A DNA stretch of 6,582 bases from Methylococcaceae bacterium NSP1-1 (GTDB taxonomy: Bacteria; Pseudomonadota; Gammaproteobacteria; Methylococcales; Methylomonadaceae): positions 1 to 6,582 of the forward strand of contig NQJG01000054.1 of assembly GCA_002256465.1 (NCBI GenBank), read 5' to 3'. Position 1 is the stretch's first letter; each line of letters begins with the position of its first letter. Shown here piece by piece: positions 1-6,582 of this stretch. Below the pieces are notes generated by a model. The model made no database searches and was not told the origin of the DNA. It saw only the letters and a list, made by a program, of their open reading frames with translations. Position numbers and translations under genes: made by a program.

Positions 1-21
1 TTTGTATAAAAGGGTAAAACG

Positions 22-753
22 GTGTCTCAGCTTTATATTGGTACTAGCGGCTGGAGCTATCAGCATTGGAAAGATTGTTTTTATACTGGCATCGCGCAAA
101 AAAACTGGTTGAAATTCTACGCAACCCGTTTTTCTACCGTAGAAATCAACAGCACATTCTATCGCTTGCAAACTCCGGATACTTTCAGCCGGTGGTTTGA
201 TGAAACGCCGTCAACGTTTAGATTTGCATTAAAAGCCCATCATTACCTGACTCATAACAAAAAATTACTCGATCCGGATGCTTCAGTATTGATTGAGAAA
301 AATCATGCCTTAGCCCTGCAAGAAAAAATCACAGCGGTGTTATGGCAGTTACCTGCAACATTACATAAAGACCTAATCAGACTAAACGTATTTTTACAAG
401 CTTTGCAGCAGTGGCCTGAAGTGCGTCACATCGTGGAATTTAGACACCACTCCTGGTTTGACGATGAAACTGCGGATTGCCTGGAAAAAGCAGGTATCGC
501 CAATTGTGTATCCGATGCCAATGATTGGCCACTATGGGAACTCATTACCACAGATCTCGTTTATATTCGCTTACACGGACATACACGAACCTACGCCTCG
601 TCTTACACTTCTCCTGAACTGGCACAGTGGGCTGAACGCATAACTCACTGGCTGAAGCAGTGCAAACAAGTGCATGTCTATTTTGATAATGATGCCGAAT
701 GCGCGGCGCCTTTAAATGCGTTGAAACTGAAAACCCTGATTCAGGATGAGTAA
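22..753 (+). CDS. DUF72 (YecE-like) family protein
   Basis: Complete 243-residue protein of the DUF72/YecE family, a TIM-barrel-like fold whose biochemical role is not established. Family hallmarks visible in order are the N-terminal GTSGWSY..W block (residues 7-16), the F.TVEIN.TFYR block (37-48), KA with LTH (71-78), LWQLP (107-111), VEFRH.SW (138-145), the YIRLHG strand (181-186), and a C-terminal VYFDND followed by A..LNAL (219-234). The length is usual for the family. The GTG start at 22 is chosen because an AGGG Shine-Dalgarno at 11-14 lies 7 nt upstream and the GTSGW block follows at the expected distance. There is no signal peptide or membrane segment, so it is probably cytoplasmic. 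What lies upstream is outside the window. The family call is firm; no function should be inferred from it. Confidence 0.93.
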   Translation: MSQLYIGTSGWSYQHWKDCFYTGIAQKNWLKFYATRFSTVEINSTFYRLQTPDTFSRWFDETPSTFRFALKAHHYLTHNKKLLDPDASVLIEKNHALALQEKITAVLWQLPATLHKDLIRLNVFLQALQQWPEVRHIVEFRHHSWFDDETADCLEKAGIANCVSDANDWPLWELITTDLVYIRLHGHTRTYASSYTSPELAQWAERITHWLKQCKQVHVYFDNDAECAAPLNALKLKTLIQDE

Positions 754-905
754 AAACAGATTTTTAGATAATGGAAAAGAAATGTGCTTTCTTAAGCAAG
801 TTAACATCAACCATCGCCAAGCTGAGAGGATGTCCAGATAATTATAAGGTCTCTACAGGGATCCGAAACGGTGGTCACAAGAAGAGAAAAAACAATTTGC
901 TAAAC

Positions 906-2441
906 ATGTTCAAGACGAAACCCTTCTGGATTTATCTCCTCGTCTTTCTGGTTTGGGCTACGATGACGTCGGTCACAACGGGACTGGTATTTAAGCTTGT
1001 CCTGCATGAAGCTGAAGTGGCCTTTAATCAGAGGGTCGTGCAATTGCACGAAAGTATCGAGCTCATCGCCCGGGATAACGAGTCAATTTTGGAAGGTTTT
1101 ACAGCATTTCTGAGCGCCATTGAATATGTCGATAGAGAAAGCACATCCCGTTACGCGCGACAAATCCTTGCCCGCTACCCTCATGTTTATGCGCTCGAAG
1201 TCGCACTTATTGTGAAACGGAATGATTTAGCGGAATTTATCGCAAATCAAAAACGATCTTGGTTTCCCCAGTTCAAAGTGAAAGAGTTCAGTTACATGAC
1301 TGACCGCCACGCTGGGCAATCTGTTAAGAAAAAGCCAATATACACCCCGATTATTTTCATTGAATCGATCTCGTCCAACACCAAGAAATTAATCGGCATA
1401 GACCTGGACTCGGCACCCTTTCTACGGGAAGCCCTCAATCAATCGAAAAAATTACAGTCCTCCGTTGCTACCGTACCGTTCAAACTCGTCGAAGGGAGTT
1501 GGGGGTATGTATTATTTCACCCTGTTCCCGATCCTCCGAAAGGAGTTCATTCCAAGCGCAAACAAGCGGTGGCGCTGTTAGAAGTCAATGCGGAAGCGAT
1601 CCATAAAAAGATAGCCTTCTTGGTGGAAGATCTTGAGTTTCGTCTTTATTACGCGAGCTATTCGAGCGATGATCCGGAAGGTTTGTTGTTGCATATTGCA
1701 GCACCCGCGCCGAACAAATTAGAGGCGAAGCTATTTCCCAAACTAACCGCCGAAGGGCAACTGAATAGTCGAGGTCAGCCGTTCGCGTTCAGTGTGGACA
1801 AACAGCTGGGCTGGTCTGATCTTGACGTACCGCTTGTGATCGCAACAGGCTGTACCTCACTCTTGTTCCTAGCTCTCTTGCTTGTGTTCCTGAAAATTTA
1901 TTTACGCCGGGAAGAACAAAGGGAAAAATCGGCAAATCACTTGCTCCATATGGCAACGCACGATGCATTGACGGGACTCCCCAACAGAACTCTTCTGGCG
2001 GATAGATTCAGTCAGGCCTGTTCCAGAACACAGCGTCGTGACATAACATTTTCGATTATGTTTCTCGATCTGAATGGATTCAAAAAAGTGAACGACACCT
2101 ATGGTCACGAGGTCGGCGATCAACTGCTCAAGACCATAAGTGGTTTACTAAAAGAATGCATCAGGAATGAAGATACCTTGAGCAGAATCAGCGGCGATGA
2201 GTTCGTGATCTTACTGGAAGATACGACTTATTTGAATGCGAAAATGATCGCGCAGAAAATTCAAGCCAAGTTGACGCGGTCGTTACATATCCAAGACATT
2301 GAACTGAACATTGGTATCAGCATAGGAATTGCGGTTTATCCCGATGATGGTACGGAGATGGGTGAATTGTTCAGGAAAGCAGATGCAAGAATGTACAAAG
2401 CAAAAGAGCAAAGCAAAGGCGTATTGATGGAACGTAGATAG
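906..2441 (+). CDS. Membrane-bound CHASE-GGDEF diguanylate cyclase
   Basis: Predicted to make cyclic di-GMP from two GTP in response to a periplasmic ligand. Residue numbers count from an alternative in-frame ATG at 771; subtract 45 for the start at 906. One membrane segment (52-74) leads into a periplasmic region of about 280 residues that resembles a CHASE domain, with Y.P..F.ES (191-199), GIDLD (209-213) and a WGYVLFHPV strand. A second membrane segment (354-378) follows, then a basic linker and a GGDEF domain from about 390 to the end. The GGDEF domain has DALTGLPNR (398-406), D433 and N441 in the FLDLNGFKKVND block, an RxxD inhibitory-site motif (465-468) exactly five residues before the active loop, and the loop itself as SGDEF (474-478). 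No EAL domain is present. The start at 906 puts the first membrane helix seven residues in, and the preceding 45 codons look non-coding. Neither ATG has a good ribosome binding site, so the start is uncertain. The ligand is unknown. Confidence 0.88.
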   Translation: MFKTKPFWIYLLVFLVWATMTSVTTGLVFKLVLHEAEVAFNQRVVQLHESIELIARDNESILEGFTAFLSAIEYVDRESTSRYARQILARYPHVYALEVALIVKRNDLAEFIANQKRSWFPQFKVKEFSYMTDRHAGQSVKKKPIYTPIIFIESISSNTKKLIGIDLDSAPFLREALNQSKKLQSSVATVPFKLVEGSWGYVLFHPVPDPPKGVHSKRKQAVALLEVNAEAIHKKIAFLVEDLEFRLYYASYSSDDPEGLLLHIAAPAPNKLEAKLFPKLTAEGQLNSRGQPFAFSVDKQLGWSDLDVPLVIATGCTSLLFLALLLVFLKIYLRREEQREKSANHLLHMATHDALTGLPNRTLLADRFSQACSRTQRRDITFSIMFLDLNGFKKVNDTYGHEVGDQLLKTISGLLKECIRNEDTLSRISGDEFVILLEDTTYLNAKMIAQKIQAKLTRSLHIQDIELNIGISIGIAVYPDDGTEMGELFRKADARMYKAKEQSKGVLMERR

Positions 2442-2471
2442 GTCTGTTTTCCGCTCTAAAGCAACAATAAT

Positions 2472-2753
2472 TTATTCCAGCATTGAGCTTTTGAGTTTTT
2501 TATTTGCTGAACTTTTGAGTTTTTTATGCATTTTTTTATTGGCATCTTGTGATAATTGAGCTGCACGATTCGCTGCATCTTCAGCGGCGGCAGCTCTAGT
2601 TTGTGCGTTGGCTGCATTAGCTGATGCTTGTTTAACAGAAGTATCCAAGCCATTAACTTGCGACTGCAAACGTTCAAGATCTGAAGTAGTTGCGCAAGCC
2701 GCAACGAGACTTAAGGTTAAAGCAACCATTGATAACTTTATTACAATTTTCAT
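2472..2753 (-). CDS. Lpp/OprI-like alanine-rich outer-membrane lipoprotein
   Basis: A 93-residue predicted lipoprotein. It has a basic N-terminus, a hydrophobic signal peptide and a VAAC lipobox with the lipidated cysteine at residue 20. Alanine follows at +2, which argues for outer-membrane sorting by Lol. The mature part (about 24-72) is a low-complexity coiled coil rich in Ala, Gln, Asn and Asp, like the alanine-zipper stalks of Lpp and OprI. The C-terminus is odd: KKLKSS occurs twice, at 77-82 and 85-90, from a 24-bp duplication, and the protein ends MLE and not in the lysine that links Braun's lipoprotein to peptidoglycan. The start at 2753 is set by the signal peptide; no clear Shine-Dalgarno precedes it. 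It lies 34 bp after gatB on the same strand with no visible terminator between, so readthrough is possible. A structural envelope role is inference. Confidence 0.85.
   Translation of the reverse strand: MKIVIKLSMVALTLSLVAACATTSDLERLQSQVNGLDTSVKQASANAANAQTRAAAAEDAANRAAQLSQDANKKMHKKLKSSANKKLKSSMLE
2488..2535 (-). repeat. 24-bp imperfect tandem duplication inside the lipoprotein gene
   Basis: Two head-to-tail 24-bp units, 2488-2511 and 2512-2535. The first 16 bases are identical on the plus strand (CTTTTGAGTTTTTTAT at 2488-2503 and 2512-2527), and the remaining 8 have diverged. Because 24 bp is eight codons, the reading frame is kept and the KKLKSS segment is doubled. Each unit carries a run of six A on the coding strand, and a run of seven A lies just upstream in the coding sense (plus 2531-2537). 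Such runs favour slipped-strand changes. Confidence 0.8.
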
Positions 2754-2787
2754 ATTATTTTTCGCTTGCTTGTTGTTTATCTTTGTT

Positions 2788-4221
2788 TTACTGGTTAAGT
2801 TTTACTTTCAGCATTTTATTTACCTCGGCAGGATTGGCTTTGCCCTGCATCTCTTTCATGACCTGCCCGACAAAGAAGGCGAACACTTTATCTTTACCGC
2901 TGCGATATTGCTCAACCTGGCCGGGGTTAGCGGCAATGATTTTGTCGATAATCGCTTCGATGGCACCGGTGTCAGTGATTTGCTTCAAGCCTTTTTCGGC
3001 AATAATTTCATCGGCTGTCGCGGTGCTTTGCCACATTTCTTCAAACACTTGCTTGGCGATTTTGCCGGAAATGGTGTTATCACTAATACGGGCCAATAAA
3101 CCCGCCAGGCGCTCATCACTAACTGGCGAGTCGGTAATTTCCAGGCCGGCTTTATTCAGTGCCGCGGAAAGATCGCCGGTTATCCAGTTGGCACAGAGCC
3201 TGGCTTCACAGCCCGATGCTTTAAGCACAGCTTCGAAATAATCGGCCAACTGGCAAGAGTACGTAAGAATAGCCGCATTCTCTTCATCCAGTGCATATTG
3301 ATCCTTAAAACGGTGCTTTTTAGCCTGCGGTAATTCAGGCAGTTGTGCTTTTACCACCGCCTTGAATTCTTCGCTAATAAAAACAGGTAACAAATCGGGA
3401 TCTGGGAAGTAGCGGTAATCATTGGCCTCTTCCTTGCTGCGCATGGAGCGCGTTTCATCTTTTACCGAATCATACAAACGGGTTTCCTGGACGACTTTAC
3501 CGCCGTTTTCTATCAGCTCAATCTGGCGCTCGATTTCATGATTAATCGCTTTCTCGACGAACTTGAACGAGTTGATGTTTTTAATTTCCGCGCGCGTGCC
3601 AAATTCCTTTTGGCCTTTTGGACGCACCGAGACATTGGCATCACAACGGAATGAGCCTTCCTGCATGTTGCCGTCACAAATATCCAGATATCGCACCAGT
3701 TCATGCAGCTTTCTCATGTAAGCGACGGCCTCTTTCGCCGAACGCATATCCGGCTCGGAGACAATTTCCAGCAACGGGGTACCGGCGCGGTTTAAATCAA
3801 TCCCGGTCAAGCCATGAAAATCCTCATGCAGAGACTTACCGGCGTCTTCTTCGAGATGGGCGCGGGTGATACCTATGCGTTTGCTTACACCATCGACTTC
3901 AATATCCAGATGGCCATTGCCGACAATCGGCAATTCAAACTGGCTGATTTGATATCCTTTGGGTAAATCCGGGTAAAAATAATTTTTTCTGGCAAAAACG
4001 GAATAAGGGGCAATTTCCGCTTCAATTGCCATTCCAAATATGACTGCTTTGTGCACGGCTTCTTCGTTTAATACCGGCAAAACGCCGGGCAAGCCCAAAT
4101 CAACGGCGCAGGCCTGGGTATTGGGTTCTGCACCATAAGCGGTAGCCGCGCCGGAAAAAATTTTTGATTGGGTGGCCAGTTGTGTGTGAATTTCCAGGCC
4201 GATCACTGTTTCCCATTCCAT
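2788..4221 (-). CDS. gatB: Aspartyl/glutamyl-tRNA(Asn/Gln) amidotransferase subunit B
   Basis: 477-residue GatB, the subunit of GatCAB that binds the misacylated tRNA, activates the Glu/Asp carboxylate with ATP and receives ammonia channelled from GatA. Conserved blocks are [11 protein letters not shown] at the N-terminus (E10 and H12 match the metal-binding positions of the family), [18 protein letters not shown] (77-94), HLEEDAGKS (122-130), [17 protein letters not shown] (142-158), [14 protein letters not shown] (187-200), [14 protein letters not shown] (212-225) and [10 protein letters not shown] (268-277). The C-terminal third is the helical GatB/YqeY tRNA-binding domain, containing ANWITGDL and ending in the usual [12 protein letters not shown] tail. 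The frame stays open upstream to an ATG at 4293, but the start at 4221 is chosen because it has a strong AAGGAG at 6 nt and gives the canonical N-terminus. The gene is 10 bp after gatA, with its ribosome binding site overlapping the gatA stop. It looks intact. Confidence 0.98.
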   Translation of the reverse strand: MEWETVIGLEIHTQLATQSKIFSGAATAYGAEPNTQACAVDLGLPGVLPVLNEEAVHKAVIFGMAIEAEIAPYSVFARKNYFYPDLPKGYQISQFELPIVGNGHLDIEVDGVSKRIGITRAHLEEDAGKSLHEDFHGLTGIDLNRAGTPLLEIVSEPDMRSAKEAVAYMRKLHELVRYLDICDGNMQEGSFRCDANVSVRPKGQKEFGTRAEIKNINSFKFVEKAINHEIERQIELIENGGKVVQETRLYDSVKDETRSMRSKEEANDYRYFPDPDLLPVFISEEFKAVVKAQLPELPQAKKHRFKDQYALDEENAAILTYSCQLADYFEAVLKASGCEARLCANWITGDLSAALNKAGLEITDSPVSDERLAGLLARISDNTISGKIAKQVFEEMWQSTATADEIIAEKGLKQITDTGAIEAIIDKIIAANPGQVEQYRSGKDKVFAFFVGQVMKEMQGKANPAEVNKMLKVKLNQ

Positions 4222-4227
4222 TACTAT

Positions 4228-4233
4228 CTCCTT
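4228..4233 (-). promoter_or_regulatory. Strong Shine-Dalgarno of gatB overlapping the gatA stop
   Basis: On the minus strand AAGGAG lies 6 nt before the gatB ATG (4221-4219). Two of its bases belong to the gatA stop codon (4234-4232). This fixes the gatB start and suggests that ribosomes finishing gatA can load on gatB, keeping the subunits in equal amounts. Confidence 0.85.
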
Positions 4234-5683
4234 ACTCAAAACCTTTCGGGGTGTGTTGATGCCAATCTGTAACCTGTTGATACTGATGAGCAATATTTAA
4301 CAATCTGTCTTCTGCAAAATAATTGCCGATAATTTGCAAGCCTACCGGCATACCCGCTACAAATCCCGCTGGAATTGACATGGCAGGGACTCCTGCAAGG
4401 TTGATGGCGATGGTGTAAATATCAGATAAATACATTTCAATCGGATTGCCGATTTTTTCACCGATACCAAAAGCGGTAGTCGGTGTTACAGGCCCCATAA
4501 TCACATCAACTTCCCCTAAAGCGTTTTTGAAGTCTTCACTGATCAAACGGCGGACTTTTTGTGCCTTTATATAATAAGCGTCGTAATAACCAGCAGATAG
4601 AGCATAAGTGCCCATGAGAATACGGCGTTTAACTTCTTTGCCAAAACCTTCGCCACGAGAGCGGGTATAGAGATCTGTTAAATCAACCGGGTTTTCACAG
4701 CGATAGCCGTAACGCACACCATCGAAACGAGACAAGTTGGCAGAGCATTCAGCGGGCGCGATGACATAATAAGCAGGAATGGCCAACTTAAGATTAGGCA
4801 TGGAGATTTCCTTGATTTCCGCTCCTAATTTGCTGTATTCATTGATGGCTATTTCAAGGGTTGACGCCACCTCGCTGTTTAAACCTTCGCCAAAAAATTC
4901 TTTAGGCAAGCCGATTTTTAAGCCCGCAAGGGAATTATTCAGTCCGGCACGATAATCGGGTACAGGACAATCAACACTGGTTGAGTCTTTTTCATCAAAT
5001 CCGGCCATGGTTTGCAACATAACTGCTGCTTCTTCAGCGCTATGAGTCATGGGACCGCCCTGGTCCAGACTTGAAGCATAGGCAATCATGCCATAGCGGG
5101 ATACTCGTCCGTATGTGGGTTTTAATCCGGTAATGCCGCACAAAGCCGCAGGTTGGCGTATAGAACCTCCGGTATCAGTGCCCGTAGCACAGACAGCCAA
5201 ACGCGCAGCTACAGCCGCCGCTGAACCGCCGGATGAGCCGCCGGGAACCGTATTGGTATTCCAGGGATTTTTAACGACTCCGTAATAACTGGTTTCATTG
5301 GATGAACCCATGGCAAACTCATCCATGTTAAGTTTACCCAGCATCACTGCACCAGCCTGGTTAAGTTTTTCTACAACGGTGGCATTATAGGGCGCAGTAA
5401 AATTATCGAGCATTTTAGAGCCGCAGGTGGTTTTAACATCCAGGGTACAAAAAATGTCTTTTTGGGCAATGGGTATGCCGGTCAACAGTTCAGCTTTACC
5501 GTTAGACAATCGGATATCTGCTGCTTTCGCATTCTCCAAAGCGATCTCTTCGGTGACGGTGATATAGGCATTCAGGTGTTGGTGTTGCATGATACGATTC
5601 AAAAACGCCTGAGTCAGTTCTACGCTGGAAAACTCACCTGAACGCAATCCTTGAACCAATTCTAACAATGTTTTAGTGTGCAT
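4232..5683 (-). CDS. gatA: Aspartyl/glutamyl-tRNA(Asn/Gln) amidotransferase subunit A
   Basis: 483-residue GatA, the glutaminase subunit that hydrolyses glutamine and passes ammonia to GatB. It belongs to the amidase signature family, whose catalytic Ser-cisSer-Lys triad can be placed as K75 (in AQKD), S150 (in PGGSSGGS) and S174 (in [10 protein letters not shown]). The 24-residue spacing between the two serines is that of the family. The [15 protein letters not shown] segment (116-130), the [13 protein letters not shown] segment (181-193) and the PAMSIPAG plus MPVGLQIIG segments near the C-terminus are also typical. The length matches other bacterial GatA proteins. The start at 5683 is 15 bp after the gatC stop; an AAAGG lies about 12 nt upstream, rather far, partly inside the end of gatC, so coupled translation from gatC is likely. 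No truncation or missing active-site residue is seen. Confidence 0.98.
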   Translation of the reverse strand: MHTKTLLELVQGLRSGEFSSVELTQAFLNRIMQHQHLNAYITVTEEIALENAKAADIRLSNGKAELLTGIPIAQKDIFCTLDVKTTCGSKMLDNFTAPYNATVVEKLNQAGAVMLGKLNMDEFAMGSSNETSYYGVVKNPWNTNTVPGGSSGGSAAAVAARLAVCATGTDTGGSIRQPAALCGITGLKPTYGRVSRYGMIAYASSLDQGGPMTHSAEEAAVMLQTMAGFDEKDSTSVDCPVPDYRAGLNNSLAGLKIGLPKEFFGEGLNSEVASTLEIAINEYSKLGAEIKEISMPNLKLAIPAYYVIAPAECSANLSRFDGVRYGYRCENPVDLTDLYTRSRGEGFGKEVKRRILMGTYALSAGYYDAYYIKAQKVRRLISEDFKNALGEVDVIMGPVTPTTAFGIGEKIGNPIEMYLSDIYTIAINLAGVPAMSIPAGFVAGMPVGLQIIGNYFAEDRLLNIAHQYQQVTDWHQHTPKGFE

Positions 5684-5698
5684 TAGTTTGCGTTACCT

Positions 5699-5986
5699 TT
5701 ACTCAATTACTTTCGGAACCAGATAAAGTCCCGCTTCGACTTGTGGCGCAATAGCCTGAAATTTTTCGCGATTATTTTGCTCTGTAACCACATCTGGCCT
5801 TAACCGTTGCGCCTGATCCATTGGATGAGCCATCGGCTCGACATTATCGGTATTCAACTCACTCATCCGGGTCATCAAATCCAGCATGCCTGACAAATCT
5901 TTCGCATAAGATTCAACATCTTGTTTGTCAATTCCCAAGCGCGCCAAATGCGCAATTTTGTTCACATCATCTGCCGTTAACGACAT
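5699..5986 (-). CDS. gatC: Aspartyl/glutamyl-tRNA(Asn/Gln) amidotransferase subunit C
   Basis: 95-residue GatC, the small subunit that wraps around and stabilises the GatA-GatB interface. Family marks are VNKIAHLARLGI near the N-terminus (8-19), the VEPMAHP turn (49-55), LRPDVV (62-67) and the C-terminal AP.VEAGLYLVPKVIE (80-95). It is the first gene of gatCAB. The start at 5986 is preferred over an in-frame ATG at 6010 because an AGGGAG Shine-Dalgarno lies 7 nt upstream and the protein then begins MSLTADDV, as usual for GatC. Having the trimer next to mreB does not show which tRNA it serves: Glu-tRNA(Gln), Asp-tRNA(Asn) or both depends on whether GlnRS and AsnRS are encoded elsewhere. Confidence 0.97.
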   Translation of the reverse strand: MSLTADDVNKIAHLARLGIDKQDVESYAKDLSGMLDLMTRMSELNTDNVEPMAHPMDQAQRLRPDVVTEQNNREKFQAIAPQVEAGLYLVPKVIE

Positions 5987-5993
5987 TTTTGGT

Positions 5994-5999
5994 CTCCCT
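5994..5999 (-). promoter_or_regulatory. Shine-Dalgarno of gatC
   Basis: On the minus strand AGGGAG sits 7 nt before the ATG at 5986. It decides between this start and the ATG 24 nt further upstream at 6010, which would place the motif inside the coding sequence and has no comparable site of its own. Confidence 0.8.
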
Positions 6000-6005
6000 A
6001 TTAAA

Positions 6006-6018
6006 ATCAATTATTGAT
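6006..6018. promoter_or_regulatory. AT-rich 13-bp palindrome upstream of gatC
   Basis: A perfect inverted repeat of ATCAAT and ATTGAT with a one-base centre, ending 20 bp upstream of the gatC start. The half-site ATTGAT recurs at 6176-6181, next to a candidate mreB -10 element. It could be an operator in the shared divergent region, or chance in AT-rich DNA. I do not recognise a matching regulator. Confidence 0.3.
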
Positions 6019-6030
6019 GTTATTAACGTC

Positions 6031-6048
6031 CACGAAAAGCACGAAAAA
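6031..6048. repeat. Two tandem 9-bp units, CACGAAAAG and CACGAAAAA
   Basis: CACGAAAAG at 6031-6039 is followed directly by CACGAAAAA at 6040-6048, eight of nine bases matching. It lies 8 bp left of a GC-rich hairpin and may be part of the same dispersed intergenic element. Two copies alone are weak evidence. Confidence 0.5.
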
Positions 6049-6055
6049 GTCGATT

Positions 6056-6076
6056 AGGGTGCGCGATGCGCCCCCT
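6056..6076. repeat. GC-rich hairpin in the gatC-mreB intergenic region
   Basis: Left arm AGGGTGCGC (6056-6064), loop GAT, right arm GCGCCCCCT (6068-6076): nine positions with a single T/C mismatch. It is much richer in GC than the surrounding intergenic DNA. No T-run follows on the plus strand and no gene ends nearby, so it is not a normal terminator. It looks more like a REP-type extragenic palindrome. If the gat promoter lies to its right, the hairpin would be part of the gatC leader RNA. Confidence 0.6.
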
Positions 6077-6082
6077 CCAGAA

Positions 6083-6117
6083 CTCGTACTTTGTACCTTT
6101 CGCCTTGTACCTTGTAT
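6083..6117. repeat. Five tandem heptamers related to CTTGTAC
   Basis: The 35 bp split without gaps into CTCGTAC, TTTGTAC, CTTTCGC, CTTGTAC and CTTGTAT. Four of the five differ from CTTGTAC by at most one base; the middle unit has diverged further. The run is non-coding and lies 105 bp upstream of mreB. The exact seven-base period resembles the short tandemly repeated heptamers known from cyanobacteria and some other bacteria, but a function here is not evident. Confidence 0.75.
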
Positions 6118-6156
6118 CATTGCTGCGTATTTTACTACAAAAATCATACTTATATC

Positions 6157-6184
6157 TTGCCCAAATACCCGCTTGATTGATAAA
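6157..6184 (+). promoter_or_regulatory. Possible sigma-70 promoter for mreB
   Basis: TTGCCC (6157-6162) and GATAAA (6179-6184) are separated by 16 bp and each match four of six consensus bases. Transcription would start near 6191, giving a leader of about 30 nt. This is the best placed candidate I found, but the matches are modest and other weak pairs exist in this AT-rich stretch. Confidence 0.25.
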
Positions 6185-6207
6185 GTAGCGCTATTTTTAT
6201 TCCTTAA

Positions 6208-6582
<375 letters not shown>

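Noticed and set aside
5..10. TATAAA as a -10 element for the DUF72 gene
   Set aside because: It is only 11 bp from the start codon, so the transcript would begin at or inside the Shine-Dalgarno; the upstream sequence is outside the window.
848..990. A shifted plus-strand frame reading a hydrophilic, protein-like stretch before and across the CHASE-GGDEF start
   Set aside because: It has no start codon and soon stops, and it overlaps the convincing first membrane helix of the CHASE-GGDEF protein. Probably chance; a gene remnant cannot be excluded.
2442..2471. Bidirectional terminator between the converging CHASE-GGDEF and lipoprotein genes
   Set aside because: Expected from the layout, but the 30 bp contain no stem longer than three or four pairs with a following T-run.
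2456..2704. An 82-codon minus-strand frame overlapping the lipoprotein gene
   Set aside because: It lies in a shifted frame of the lipoprotein, which has a signal peptide and lipobox; this frame has neither and is a shadow.
2608..3241. Two long plus-strand open frames (163 and 183 codons) opposite gatB and the lipoprotein gene
   Set aside because: They are antisense to well-conserved GatB coding sequence and to the lipoprotein; their translations show no family motifs and no ribosome binding sites.
4222..4293. N-terminal extension of GatB by 24 residues
   Set aside because: It would overlap gatA by 62 bp and lacks a ribosome binding site, while the ATG at 4221 has AAGGAG at ideal spacing and gives the canonical N-terminus.

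Overview
The window looks like chromosomal DNA of a free-living gammaproteobacterium of moderate GC. The gatCAB operon transcribed divergently from mreB, the N-terminus of MreB, and an Lpp/OprI-like small lipoprotein all fit that group. A methanotroph of the Methylococcales type is one possibility, but that is a guess from gene content and base composition and not a proven placement.

Layout, left to right. Positions 22-753 (+) encode a complete DUF72/YecE-family protein with a GTG start. Positions 906-2441 (+) encode a membrane-anchored CHASE-GGDEF diguanylate cyclase; an in-frame ATG at 771 is an alternative start that I do not favour. These two plus-strand genes meet the leftward genes tail to tail at about 2442-2471. 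On the minus strand, reading right to left, come gatC (5986-5699), gatA (5683-4232), gatB (4221-2788) and a small alanine-rich lipoprotein gene (2753-2472). The three gat genes are tightly packed with gaps of 15 and 10 bp, and the gatB Shine-Dalgarno overlaps the gatA stop codon. At the right end mreB starts at 6223 (+) and runs off the window after 120 codons.

How the genes work together. GatC, GatA and GatB form the heterotrimeric amidotransferase that converts misacylated Glu-tRNA(Gln) and/or Asp-tRNA(Asn) to the correct aminoacyl-tRNAs. MreB is the actin-like organiser of rod-shaped wall synthesis. The lipoprotein is predicted to sit in the outer membrane. The CHASE-GGDEF protein would sense a periplasmic signal and make cyclic di-GMP. 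No single pathway links all of them.

The longest gene-free stretch is the 236-bp gatC-mreB intergenic region (5987-6222). It is unusually structured: a 13-bp AT-rich palindrome, two 9-bp units, a GC-rich hairpin and a run of five heptamers related to CTTGTAC. The other notable stretch is 754-905, where I see no convincing signal. I found no RNA gene, CRISPR array, insertion sequence, phage gene or new defence system. The most interesting points are the repeat-rich segment between gatC and mreB, and a 24-bp internal duplication at the C-terminal end of the lipoprotein, which also lacks a terminal lysine.
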